NCBI GenBank assembly: GCA_910583845.1
Contig: CAJUAB010000001.1
Location: forward strand, 1-64,000
Source of the DNA: an uncultured Acetatifactor sp.
GTDB taxonomy: Bacteria; Bacillota; Clostridia; Lachnospirales; Lachnospiraceae
DNA length: 64,000 nt
Reading direction: 5' to 3'
Numbering within the stretch: the first letter of the stretch is position 1; every line of letters begins with the position of its first letter. Under the pieces are notes generated by a model. The model was not told the origin of the DNA, made no database searches, and worked only from the letters and a program-made list of their open reading frames with translations. The position numbers and the translations under genes were made by a program. Of this stretch, positions 40,219 through 48,483 are shown piece by piece.

Positions 40219-41688
40219 TCAAATATTTTTCCGGATTCGTTTTGTCTCCTCGTTCAGGTTCTCCACGATGTCTGTGACCTCGGAAACCATACTGCTGTTT
40301 TTCTCGCAGGCTTCATAAGTCTCACTGGAGTGGGCGGACACCTCCTCCGTGATCGCGGAAATCGTCTGAATGCTCTCTACGATACCGGCATTGGCCGTAT
40401 CCAGATTCATCACGGTCTCCTTCATCGCGCTGGTCTGTATGCCGATGCTTTTTGTCATCTCAGCGATGTGCGCAAAGCTGTCCCGCACCTCCCCGGCCGT
40501 GGCCGCGTGGGACCGGCTGCTGTCGGTTGCCAGATCGATGGCGGCGGACACTTCTCTGAGCTCCGCGTTGATATTCTGGATCAGTTCCGTAATGTTGACA
40601 GTGGCGGACTTGGTCTGGCTCGCCAGGGATGAGATCTCCCCCGCCACCACCGCGAAGCCCTTGCCGGCATCCCCGGCCCTGGCCGCTTCGATGCTGGCGT
40701 TCAGGGACAACAGGCTGGTCTGGTCCGCGATGCCGGTGATCATCTCTATGATGGTATTCATCTTCTCCGTCTGTATGCTCAGCTCCTCCATCCTTCTGAT
40801 CACGGTGTCATTGGCCGCAATGGATTTTCCCACCTGCTCTGTCATGGAATCTATATTTTTCTGGCCCTTCCGGATCATCCCCGCCGCGTCGTCAATTCCT
40901 CTGTCTATGACAGCCGCGTTCTCCTTCACTCTGGCGATATGGTTCTGGATTTCCTCCGTGCGGACCATCTGCTGCTGAACAGAGTCAGCGGTCTCCGTGC
41001 TTCCCTGCGTCACCTCTTTCATGGAGCCCTGAATATGTAATACCGACTGATCCAGCAGCTCCATCTTCTCCGTTACCTGCTCAATGCTCCGGCTGATCTG
41101 CGCCGCCAGCTGCAATGTGCTGTCAAGCATCTGCGTGGATTTATCCTTCTCCGCGTTCAGATTCGCCAGCTTGCCCTTGTTAAGCCTGTTCAGATATATG
41201 GTGGTCATAATACAGAACATGGCAATCAGGATAATGCTGGTGGTCCGTATCTCCACATCCGCGACCTGGTCAGCGGCATACCCCACCGTGACGGCCACAT
41301 AGACCACATCCAGGATATTCATCAGACAAAGAGTCCCGCAATATAGCACGCTGAACCGAACGTCGGAATACAGAAGCAACACCACAAACATCGGAACCGC
41401 GTACACGAAATTTGTGACACTGTTGGCCGTAAAAATGGTAAAGACATACAGCATGCCGTAGCAGACCGCGATCACATGCCGGATCAGTCCGCTCTCCGGA
41501 TTTTTTCTGAACAGAATCCATTCCACAATAACCGGCAGAACGCACAGCGCCGTATAGACACAGATGTACCCCGGCGTCCTGGTGCCTTTGAACAGCTCCA
41601 GCATATAGGCGAGAGCCAGCGCTGTGTCAACAATTGTATGGCATAAAATAGCCGCCCTGTTAATATACGCTTTTTCTGTCAATTTCAT
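40219..41688 (-). CDS. Methyl-accepting chemotaxis protein with polytopic membrane sensor, copy 2
   Basis: 489 residues, the same architecture as the downstream copy and nearly identical over the signalling tip; differences concentrate in the membrane segments and the linker after them. The start at 41688 follows GGAGGTCGGAG. An extended -10 box (TGTTATAAT, 41743-41751) lies upstream. The stop is about 190 bases before copy 1, which has a separate possible promoter. Confidence 0.9.
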   Translation of the reverse strand: MKLTEKAYINRAAILCHTIVDTALALAYMLELFKGTRTPGYICVYTALCVLPVIVEWILFRKNPESGLIRHVIAVCYGMLYVFTIFTANSVTNFVYAVPMFVVLLLYSDVRFSVLYCGTLCLMNILDVVYVAVTVGYAADQVADVEIRTTSIILIAMFCIMTTIYLNRLNKGKLANLNAEKDKSTQMLDSTLQLAAQISRSIEQVTEKMELLDQSVLHIQGSMKEVTQGSTETADSVQQQMVRTEEIQNHIARVKENAAVIDRGIDDAAGMIRKGQKNIDSMTEQVGKSIAANDTVIRRMEELSIQTEKMNTIIEMITGIADQTSLLSLNASIEAARAGDAGKGFAVVAGEISSLASQTKSATVNITELIQNINAELREVSAAIDLATDSSRSHAATAGEVRDSFAHIAEMTKSIGIQTSAMKETVMNLDTANAGIVESIQTISAITEEVSAHSSETYEACEKNSSMVSEVTDIVENLNEETKRIRKNI

Positions 41689-41742
41689 CTCCGACCTCCC
41701 GATTCACAAATGATCATCTTCTTTGTTTTCTAGTACTTAAGT

Positions 41743-41751
41743 ATTATAACA
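41743..41751 (-). promoter_or_regulatory. Extended -10 promoter element of chemoreceptor copy 2
   Basis: TG-T-TATAAT on the minus strand without a good -35, about 55 bases before the ATG. The palindrome TACTTAAGTA overlaps the expected start of transcription. Confidence 0.55.
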
Positions 41752-41813
41752 TGCTTTTCCCAAAAATGATAGAATAAATCCGTCTGATTTTATCTGTTAT
41801 TTTTTATGATATG

Positions 41814-41822
41814 TGCTATAAT
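41814..41822 (+). promoter_or_regulatory. Extended -10 promoter element of smsC
   Basis: TG-C-TATAAT with a poor -35 box; the leader would be about 46 bases. Confidence 0.6.
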
Positions 41823-41874
41823 GAGTTTACTGTTCCGCAGATCCGATTTTCCTGTATATTTTGAGGAGGTATAT

Positions 41875-42606
41875 ATGCTGCAATTAGAGAATCTTTCCTT
41901 TCAGGTGGCGGATGAATCCGACACACGGAAAGAGATTATCAGAAACCTGAATCTGACCATCGACAATCACCGATTTATTGTGATCACCGGTCCCAACGGC
42001 GGAGGCAAGTCCACTCTCGCGAAGCTGATTATGGGGATCGAGAAACCCACCGGCGGCCGGATTCTTTTTAACGGACAGGATATCACGGAAATGTCCATCA
42101 CCCAGCGGGCCAGATGCGGCATCAGCTTTGCTTTTCAGCAGCCCGTGCGTTTCAAGGGGATCAAGGTCCGGGATCTGATCACCCTGTCCGCCGGAGATAA
42201 CCTGTCCACCGCGGGAGCCTGCGAGTACCTGTCCAGGGTGGGGCTCTGCGCCAGAGATTATATAGGCAGGGACGTGGACGCCAGCTTGTCCGGCGGGGAG
42301 TTGAAGCGCATTGAGATCGCCACGGTGCTGGCCCGGAACACCCCTCTGTCCGTATTTGACGAGCCGGAAGCCGGCATTGACCTGTGGAGTTTCAACAGTC
42401 TGATCAAGGTCTTTGAAGAACTGCATGACGCCGACGACCGCCGCTCCCTGATCATCATCTCCCACCAGGAGCGTATTCTGAACATCGCGGACGAGATTGT
42501 GGTGATTTCCGGCGGTCAGGTAAAGGCCCAGGGGCGCAGGGAAAATATTCTGCCGGAACTGCTGCAGGACACGGGCAGTTGCCGCTTTTATCAGGAAATG
42601 CAGTGA
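41875..42606 (+). CDS. smsC: SufC-like ATPase of a minimal SUF system (SmsC)
   Basis: A 243-residue ABC-type ATPase: Walker A GPNGGGKSTL, Q-loop FAFQQPVRFKG, signature SLSGGELKR, Walker B LSVFDEPEAGID and switch IISHQER. The SGGE and DEPEAGID forms are characteristic of SufC rather than of transporters. No permease is nearby; the next gene encodes a SufB/D-like scaffold, so this is the two-gene Fe-S assembly unit also described as SMS. The ATG at 41875 follows TTGAGGAGGTATAT. Confidence 0.9.
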   Translation: MLQLENLSFQVADESDTRKEIIRNLNLTIDNHRFIVITGPNGGGKSTLAKLIMGIEKPTGGRILFNGQDITEMSITQRARCGISFAFQQPVRFKGIKVRDLITLSAGDNLSTAGACEYLSRVGLCARDYIGRDVDASLSGGELKRIEIATVLARNTPLSVFDEPEAGIDLWSFNSLIKVFEELHDADDRRSLIIISHQERILNIADEIVVISGGQVKAQGRRENILPELLQDTGSCRFYQEMQ

Positions 42607-42623
42607 GACAGGAGGGATTCCAT

Positions 42624-43541
42624 ATGGACGCGATACAGAAGGAACTGCTAAAGCAGGTGGCGGGACTGCACGAAATACCCGCCGGAGCCTATAATATCCG
42701 GGCCAACGGCGAAGCCGTGGCCCGAAACACCACCGCTCATATCGATATTGTCGCCAAGACGGACAAATCCGGCATTGATATCGTCATAAAGCCCGGTACC
42801 AAAAAGGAGAGCGTACACATACCCGTGGTACTGAGCCAGAGCGGATTGACCGAAATGGTCTACAACGATTTTTATATCGGAGATGACTGTGATGTGACCA
42901 TCGTGGCCGGCTGCGGCATCCACAACAGCGGCGACCAGATGTCCAGACATGACGGAGTCCACACATTCTATGTGGGAAAAAACGCCCATGTAAAATATGT
43001 GGAGAAGCACTACGGCTCCGGAGAAGGAACCGGCCAGCGGGTCATGAATCCCGAGACCGTGGTGGAACTGGGCGAAAACAGCTTCATGGAGCTGGAGACC
43101 GTGCAGATCCGGGGCGTGGACTCCACCAGGCGCTCCACCCGGGCAACTCTGGCGGACGGGGCGAAGATCATTGTCACCGAAAAGCTGATGACCCACGGCA
43201 GTCAGTATGCGGAAACTTCCTTTGACGTGGACCTGAACGGGGATGGTTCCAGCGCCAATGTGATCTCCCGGGCAGTGGCCAGAGATGACTCCCGTCAGCT
43301 CTTTCTGGCTAAAATCAACGGAAACAACCGATGCGCGGGGCATTCCGAATGCGACGCTATCATCATGGACAACGCCAGAATCAGCGCCATTCCGGAAATC
43401 ACAGCCAACCATCTGGACGCGGAACTGATCCACGAGGCCGCCATCGGCAAGATCGCCGGAGACCAGATTGTGAAGCTGATGACCCTGGGGCTGACCGAAG
43501 CGGAGGCCGAAGCCCAGATTGTCAACGGATTTCTGAAATAG
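42624..43541 (+). CDS. smsB: Short SufB/SufD-like Fe-S scaffold (SmsB)
   Basis: A 305-residue protein, mainly the right-handed beta-helix core of SufB/SufD (GVHTFYVGKNAHVKYVEKHY, GAKIIVTEKLMTHGSQYAET, SAIPEITANHLDAELIHEAA), ending in the helical DQIVKLMTLGLTEAEAEAQI tail. SufB proper has about 470 residues; the short form pairs with SmsC to build Fe-S clusters. It starts 17 bases after smsC with GGAGGG upstream. No SufS or SufU gene is in the window, so the sulfur source is elsewhere. Confidence 0.9.
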   Translation: MDAIQKELLKQVAGLHEIPAGAYNIRANGEAVARNTTAHIDIVAKTDKSGIDIVIKPGTKKESVHIPVVLSQSGLTEMVYNDFYIGDDCDVTIVAGCGIHNSGDQMSRHDGVHTFYVGKNAHVKYVEKHYGSGEGTGQRVMNPETVVELGENSFMELETVQIRGVDSTRRSTRATLADGAKIIVTEKLMTHGSQYAETSFDVDLNGDGSSANVISRAVARDDSRQLFLAKINGNNRCAGHSECDAIIMDNARISAIPEITANHLDAELIHEAAIGKIAGDQIVKLMTLGLTEAEAEAQIVNGFLK

Positions 43542-43550
43542 TGCCTGTAA

Positions 43551-43593
43551 AACGGGGCACTACGTGATATTTTTTCTCTGTGTGCCCCGTTTC
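43551..43593. terminator. Terminator after smsCB
   Basis: ACGGGGCAC and GTGCCCCGT pair across a 21-base T-rich loop, with short T runs on both strands, between convergent genes. Confidence 0.75.
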
Positions 43594-43654
43594 TCCATCA
43601 AAAATAAGGCAAAAGTGAAGACTCTGCGGACAAGTGTGCGCCCATAGCCTGATT

Positions 43655-45874
43655 TCAGGGTCTTGGGCCTCTCTCATCCAGATAAACCTGTATCCGGCTG
43701 TCCAGAATCTCCACCGTCTTTTCCAGCGATCTGTCTCCGGAAAAATAGGGAGCCAGTTCCTCTTCCATGATACTTCCCAGCTCCATGGCATTAAATTTAT
43801 AGGGCTGCGCCTGCTCAAGCAGCTTCTCCAGAGTCTTAAGCTGCTCCTGATCAAGTCCGTCCTCCTGCCAGATCACATAGCCGTCCTCATATGTACAGGG
43901 ATTCTCCTCCTTCCCCTGATCCAATTCTACCAGATGATAGATGGCATCTAATCGGACCGGCAGGATAAAACTTTCCCCGCCTGCTACGCACAGCTTCTGC
44001 GCCTCCTCTGTCAGCATAAAACGCAAAAACTCTCTGACTCCCTCCAGCTGATCTGTCGCCTGGTTTACATACAGGCAGTCCGCCCGGACATAGACCCCCT
44101 TCTTTCCCGTACTGGTGGGATATCCCACATAAGACGCTTTTCCCTCAAAAAAAGTATCCGCGTAGTCCAACAGTCCCGGCCTCCACAGATGGAGTTCAAG
44201 TCCCGCGATTTCGCCCCCCTGCAACTTAGGCAGGACCTCTGAGGAATCATAATCTCCGCTGTCCGCATATTCCCTGGCAAACGTGAGCAACTCCTTAAAA
44301 GGCGGCTCGTCCAAATGACTCTTCCCCTTTTCCCAGTCTATATATGCGGTATTTTCATTATCATAAAGTCCGCAATCCAGCACAATACTATAGGCGTTAT
44401 ACTGGGAAAAATACCAGTACAGGGCCTCGGCCCCTGACTCCCGCACCGCCTGCATCATCTCCTCCACCGTCCAGGAATCCCTGTCGCCCGCAATTTCCTG
44501 AGAAAATACCAGACAGTTCAGTGTGCAGGAACAGGGAATGCCGTAAGTGACTCCATCTACTTTACCGTTTTCCAGCGCCGCATTCAAAAACAGAGACGGA
44601 TCTTCCACTATACCTTCCATTTCCTGTATATAACCCTGTCGGGCATACTCCCTGGCCGTCAGAGGCGACAGAAAAAGCAGATCCGGCCCCCCGCCGCCGG
44701 CAATCTCAACAGAGAGCCGGGAATCTTCCACAGGATTCTGCACAGTAATATGATACTGCGTGTTCTGGCGGTTAAACCGAGTGATTATCTGCTGCAAAAA
44801 CAGATCGGCGTATCCATACAAAAGGATCTCCTGCTGTTCAGACATCCCGCTGTCTGCCGACTGTGACAGAGTCATAAGGCACAATGTCCCATCCATGGTC
44901 ACATAACACAAAATATCCCCATTCTCCAGAACCCGGATATGGTGCAGTTCCTGAGGCAGATAACCGCTGTCGCCAAAATTCAGGATCTGCTGAGGACTCT
45001 CCCCCGACATCCATATGGCCTGCGCGTCCGCATAGTACAAAGCGCCGTCAGGCCCACAGGTAATCAGGGATTCATAGGGTGCTACCGCTTTGATGACTTC
45101 ATATGATGCCGGTCTGCTCCCATCCTCCCAGAGACGCAGTTCCCCCTCCACATTCCCGTACCAGATCATATCCCCTGTCACCGGATTACAAAAACCTCCC
45201 CTTATATAAGCATCCAGCACGGACTGCCAAAGCTGTTTTCCATCCCTGTCACTGGCATGAATCATCCCTCCGACCTCATCGGCAAAGTAAATATTCCTCC
45301 CTGAATCCTGACAGACGCAGGCCTCCTGTACCTCCTTGGGCCATTCCATCAAGATTTTTCCCTCTGCCCCGTCAAAATATGCCAGGTAACTCTGTGCTCC
45401 TTCTTCCGCAAAATAATCCGTAATCCTCAGAAAAACCCCTTCCTCAGACACACCTGCCAGAGTGTTTATTGAGATGACCTTCCCTTCTATCCATCCCTCT
45501 CCGGAAAGGGGAATCTGTTCCCATTCCCAATTGTCCTCCCGAAAAACCTGTAAAACATTTTCATAATAGAAATTGTGTTCATCTTCGTTAATAATGGCCA
45601 GAAAACGGTAAATGCACTCTCCCGCATAGATCCGCTCCATTTCCCGCACCTGGCACTCCTCATGCCCTTCCATGATATCACTGTCATAGATTTCCCGGTC
45701 CGGGTCCGGAATTTCACGAAATTTTACGGAATAACTGTATTCCTGCCGCTCCCCGGAGTCAGATACAGATACATCCTGCGGAATATCTCCGCAGGATGTA
45801 CCCAGCACACATAATCCCAATGTCCAGACCAAGAGTACTTTTCTAGATACAAACTGAAACATATGTCTTTTCAC
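43655..45874 (-). CDS. Lipoprotein fusing a propeller-like domain to an extracellular solute-binding domain
   Basis: 739 residues. A lipoprotein signal (LCVLGTSC near residue 28) is followed by about 290 residues of repeated short strands with Trp/Gly turns (GGMIHASDRDGKQLWQS, DMIWYGNVEGELRLWEDGS) that look like a beta-propeller. From about residue 350 comes a family-1 type solute-binding domain (QQIITRFNRQNTQYHI, GGPDLLFLSPLTAREYARQG, KKGVYVRADCLYVNQATD). The GTG start at 45874 follows GGAGGATTATCT. No ABC permease is nearby. Ligand unknown. Confidence 0.8.
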   Translation of the reverse strand: MKRHMFQFVSRKVLLVWTLGLCVLGTSCGDIPQDVSVSDSGERQEYSYSVKFREIPDPDREIYDSDIMEGHEECQVREMERIYAGECIYRFLAIINEDEHNFYYENVLQVFREDNWEWEQIPLSGEGWIEGKVISINTLAGVSEEGVFLRITDYFAEEGAQSYLAYFDGAEGKILMEWPKEVQEACVCQDSGRNIYFADEVGGMIHASDRDGKQLWQSVLDAYIRGGFCNPVTGDMIWYGNVEGELRLWEDGSRPASYEVIKAVAPYESLITCGPDGALYYADAQAIWMSGESPQQILNFGDSGYLPQELHHIRVLENGDILCYVTMDGTLCLMTLSQSADSGMSEQQEILLYGYADLFLQQIITRFNRQNTQYHITVQNPVEDSRLSVEIAGGGGPDLLFLSPLTAREYARQGYIQEMEGIVEDPSLFLNAALENGKVDGVTYGIPCSCTLNCLVFSQEIAGDRDSWTVEEMMQAVRESGAEALYWYFSQYNAYSIVLDCGLYDNENTAYIDWEKGKSHLDEPPFKELLTFAREYADSGDYDSSEVLPKLQGGEIAGLELHLWRPGLLDYADTFFEGKASYVGYPTSTGKKGVYVRADCLYVNQATDQLEGVREFLRFMLTEEAQKLCVAGGESFILPVRLDAIYHLVELDQGKEENPCTYEDGYVIWQEDGLDQEQLKTLEKLLEQAQPYKFNAMELGSIMEEELAPYFSGDRSLEKTVEILDSRIQVYLDERGPRP

Positions 45875-45937
45875 AGATAATCCTCCACCTGCTTTTTGTC
45901 GCAGGACATTATATGTACTGTACATGGATGTTTCCCT

Positions 45938-46591
45938 TCATTTTGGGAGATACCGCAAGATTTTATTCCTTAACAGACTGTCCGCTTCCCTCCAGAGACA
46001 TGTCTTTTCCAGACAGCGCAGAGCCTCCTGGCTCTGGCCTGTTCTTGCCAGCAGAAAAGCCTTGATGTAAACCTGTTCCGGATCAAAAATATGATAATAT
46101 TTTCCGTACTCAATCTGGCGGTCCAGTTCTCCGATCATGCTGTCAAGGGAATTCACCCGCAGATACCACTTTCTTATCTCCGGCAATGTTTTCTTCCATA
46201 CCTGTCCGATTTTGCGTACCAGCAATGCCTTGTCGGAAGAGCAGCAGGGAAACAGATACTGCCGCCACTCCTTCATATCTATGAAGCCGCTGGGGAATGT
46301 CCTCAGCTGGGGCTTTGGGTTTTTCTCCGTCCGAAAATACTGCATTCTGCCGGAATGATATTCCGGCAGGAAATCAAAGTTCCATCCCCACTCCAGAATG
46401 CCGCTGCAACCCTTGAGCAAAAATATTTTCATCACAGGCCGCATATCCTCCTGCCACTGACCGTACCATGTACAGTTTCCGTCATACTTTGCCTCAAAGA
46501 TCCGGCAAATCTCCGTATGAAGCCGATTGTCCACATGGTCTTTCAGCTTGTATTCCCCTCCGGGAAAAAAAGCCTTATTCAGAATATCCAT
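45938..46591 (-). CDS. Hypothetical soluble protein
   Basis: A 217-residue protein rich in Trp, Tyr and charged residues, with no signal peptide or membrane segment. The first two thirds look mixed alpha/beta (GGEYKLKDHVDNRLHTEICR, then GCSGILEWGWNFDF); the last 60 residues are helical and TPR-like (VYIKAFLLARTGQSQEALRC). No family recognised with confidence; a distant likeness to DUF4304-type proteins is possible. AAAGGGGAT precedes the ATG at 46591. It lies 29 bases after the membrane-anchored propeller gene. Confidence 0.7.
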   Translation of the reverse strand: MDILNKAFFPGGEYKLKDHVDNRLHTEICRIFEAKYDGNCTWYGQWQEDMRPVMKIFLLKGCSGILEWGWNFDFLPEYHSGRMQYFRTEKNPKPQLRTFPSGFIDMKEWRQYLFPCCSSDKALLVRKIGQVWKKTLPEIRKWYLRVNSLDSMIGELDRQIEYGKYYHIFDPEQVYIKAFLLARTGQSQEALRCLEKTCLWREADSLLRNKILRYLPK

Positions 46592-46620
46592 CGCCAGATC
46601 CCCTTTGCCCTGTCCGGGCC

Positions 46621-47649
46621 TTATCTGAAAAACGCCTCCACGTCCGTGGCATAGCACCACTTCGCGGATGTAAATTTTCCGAAAATATACTTGTTGGAAG
46701 CGGATTCGCACATGGTGTACAGCTTTCCGTCCACCACGGTGATCTCCTCGGACATGGGCGCGATCACGCCGTCTGAAAGCAGCGCCCCGCGGTCCAGCGC
46801 ATAGAGGGGAAGCTCCGCGCCCAGCAGCGCGATATTCCCCTGTAGCTGCAGCCCGGACTCATCGTATTGGTAGATATGGGAGAGCGCCGTGCCCCAGGAG
46901 GCGGACACATAAATCCGGCCCCCGTCAAAACACATGCCCTGCGCCAGATCCGGCAGAGTATAGGCCTTCACCGGCACGGGCTCAATGCCGTACAGGGCCT
47001 CTCCGCTCAATCTGTATTCCACCGCCAGCGCCTGCTGGTAATCCCCTGCCAGCGTGGTAAACTTGTGGCTCTCCGGTGTCTGGTAGTTGGGATCACGGTA
47101 AAACTCCCCCGTCACCAGCCGGTCTCCGTCCACTGTGACAAAGGCCGGGCCTATATAATCCGTATCCGACACCGCCGTGTCAAATGCCCCTATGGCCGCC
47201 ACACGCTCTCCGTCCGCCGCTTCATAAATGCTCTGGCTGGAAAAGACCAACAGACGCCGCCCGCCGCCGTCGGCCACATAGATATAATCACCATAGCGGG
47301 CAATTCCCCCCGCATGTCCTGTATAATCCGCCCCGGAGGGCTCTGCCATGCGGATGGTCCTGTCCGGCTTTCGGGCTCCCGGCGCAATAATATAGATGGG
47401 GGAGGCTACATGATCCTTCTGATATCCGTTTACCAGAAAATGGCCCGTCTCCCCGTCGTAGGCAATGCCCTGGGCCACAAACCCGCGATTGCAGTCCGGA
47501 ATCAGGAAACCGCGCTCCGAAGCCTTGTAGTAATCCCTCACCGGCAGACGGAAATACAACCTGGCCCCCAACAGAACCATAGCCGTCAGCACTCCCAGCA
47601 CACATAATGTCCATAGCGGATAACTCCACCAGGGACGCCTCTTTTTCAT
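46621..47649 (-). CDS. Membrane-anchored extracellular propeller-like protein
   Basis: 342 residues: a basic N-terminus, one membrane helix (about 12-34) and an extracellular domain with YVADGGGRRLLVFSS and RIYVSASWGTALSHIYQYD, strand repeats typical of six-bladed propellers such as the SMP-30/NHL groups. A stretch reading PDCNRGFVAQGIAYDGETGH recurs in related hypothetical lipoproteins. It probably binds or hydrolyses a ligand outside the cell; no catalytic residues are evident. The start at 47649 follows AGGAGAGAG; a longer start at 47670 is possible. Confidence 0.75.
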   Translation of the reverse strand: MKKRRPWWSYPLWTLCVLGVLTAMVLLGARLYFRLPVRDYYKASERGFLIPDCNRGFVAQGIAYDGETGHFLVNGYQKDHVASPIYIIAPGARKPDRTIRMAEPSGADYTGHAGGIARYGDYIYVADGGGRRLLVFSSQSIYEAADGERVAAIGAFDTAVSDTDYIGPAFVTVDGDRLVTGEFYRDPNYQTPESHKFTTLAGDYQQALAVEYRLSGEALYGIEPVPVKAYTLPDLAQGMCFDGGRIYVSASWGTALSHIYQYDESGLQLQGNIALLGAELPLYALDRGALLSDGVIAPMSEEITVVDGKLYTMCESASNKYIFGKFTSAKWCYATDVEAFFR

Positions 47650-47768
47650 CTTCTCTCTCCTATTTGCCATGTCCGCCTCTTTCTCTGTATCACGTTCCGT
47701 ATATTTGCCTCATCCTGAAACATCCCGCGCCGCCTCATGCCGGGCCAGATCCCGGCCCGGGGATCTTT

Positions 47769-47981
47769 TTAAGACCCTTCCCCTGCGCGCTGCTCCCCGT
47801 CCTCTTCCAGATCAAAAAGTTTTCCCGTGGCGAAGGGGCTCCCCACATCGCATCTCCCATGGTGGTAGGCCTTTTCCGTCCGCCCTTCCTCCAGGTTCCC
47901 GGACATCTCCACTTTTATGCGGCTGACACCAGCCTGGGTCATTGTATCCAACATTCTGATCACATCTTCCATCTGATTCAT
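47769..47981 (-). CDS. Small hypothetical protein
   Basis: A 70-residue ORF starting ATG at 47981 after GGAGGAAAG. The first 28 residues form an amphipathic helix (MEDVIRMLDTMTQAGVSRIK) and the tail is acidic. No family recognised. A -10 box TATAAT (48171-48176) with a weak -35 lies about 190 bases upstream, and copy B of a dispersed repeat lies between. Confidence 0.6.
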   Translation of the reverse strand: MNQMEDVIRMLDTMTQAGVSRIKVEMSGNLEEGRTEKAYHHGRCDVGSPFATGKLFDLEEDGEQRAGEGS

Positions 47982-48016
47982 TCTCTTTCCTCCGAGCATA
48001 GTTTTCACATTTACCG

Positions 48017-48092
48017 CTTTCCGCATACCGCTGGCTCTGCCTGCGGCATTGCATTAATCGGTATTTGGAAGTTTTACTTCCAAACTTTTCCT
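48017..48092 (-). repeat. Dispersed intergenic repeat, copy B
   Basis: Aligns with 21656-21749. It contains the hairpin TTTGGAAG-TAAAA-CTTCCAAA, which copy A has only in part. Confidence 0.7.
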
Positions 48093-48170
48093 GGATAACA
48101 GGCGGCGCTGATCCCGCCGTCATTCTGCCATGTGCGGGCTTCCCACACAGTATGGATAAGCCTTCGGTTT

Positions 48171-48199
48171 ATTATACCATGTGCAAACGCACATGCCAT
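48171..48199 (-). promoter_or_regulatory. Possible promoter of the 70-residue ORF
   Basis: ATGGCA (48199-48194), 17-base spacer, TATAAT (48176-48171) on the minus strand. The spacer contains the hairpin CATGTGC-AAAC-GCACATG, a possible operator. Confidence 0.45.
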
Positions 48200-48330
48200 G
48201 GATGGCCATGCGGCCGTTTCCGGCTTCGAATAAGGTCATTATACCATAAACCTCCTGAAAATACAGTAAAAAATACCGGCGCTGTCCTTGCCCGGGCCCG
48301 GATTCGTTACCGAAAGAATGTATTTCCGGA

Positions 48331-48359
48331 TTGACTTCTCTTCCGATATCCTGTATGAT
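48331..48359 (+). promoter_or_regulatory. Promoter of the gene at 48432
   Basis: TTGACT (48331-48336), 17-base spacer, TATGAT (48354-48359). Transcription would start near 48366. Confidence 0.8.
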
Positions 48360-48384
48360 GGAAATGGATCAGGGGAAGACACCC

Positions 48385-48483
48385 ATGAAAAAAAACGCAG
48401 ATACCATTCAGCCAATCCGGGGAGGACACCCATGGAAAAAAACGGACAGACCGTATCCGTTCTGGACGAGCGGAACACGGTGA
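48385..48483 (+). CDS. Upstream 32-residue ORF overlapping the next gene's start
   Basis: It begins at an ATG preceded by AGGGGAAGACACCC and reads 32 codons in the +2 frame relative to the next gene, ending at 48483, about 50 bases inside it. Its ribosome-site and start region is a near copy of the one at 48419-48444, so it most likely arose by a short duplication. It may lower or couple translation of the main gene. Confidence 0.45.
   Translation: MKKNADTIQPIRGGHPWKKTDRPYPFWTSGTR

Noticed and set aside
48171..48360. Two TATAAT boxes on the minus strand as a double promoter
   Set aside because: Only the one at 48171-48176 has even a weak -35 at the right distance; the other was left out.
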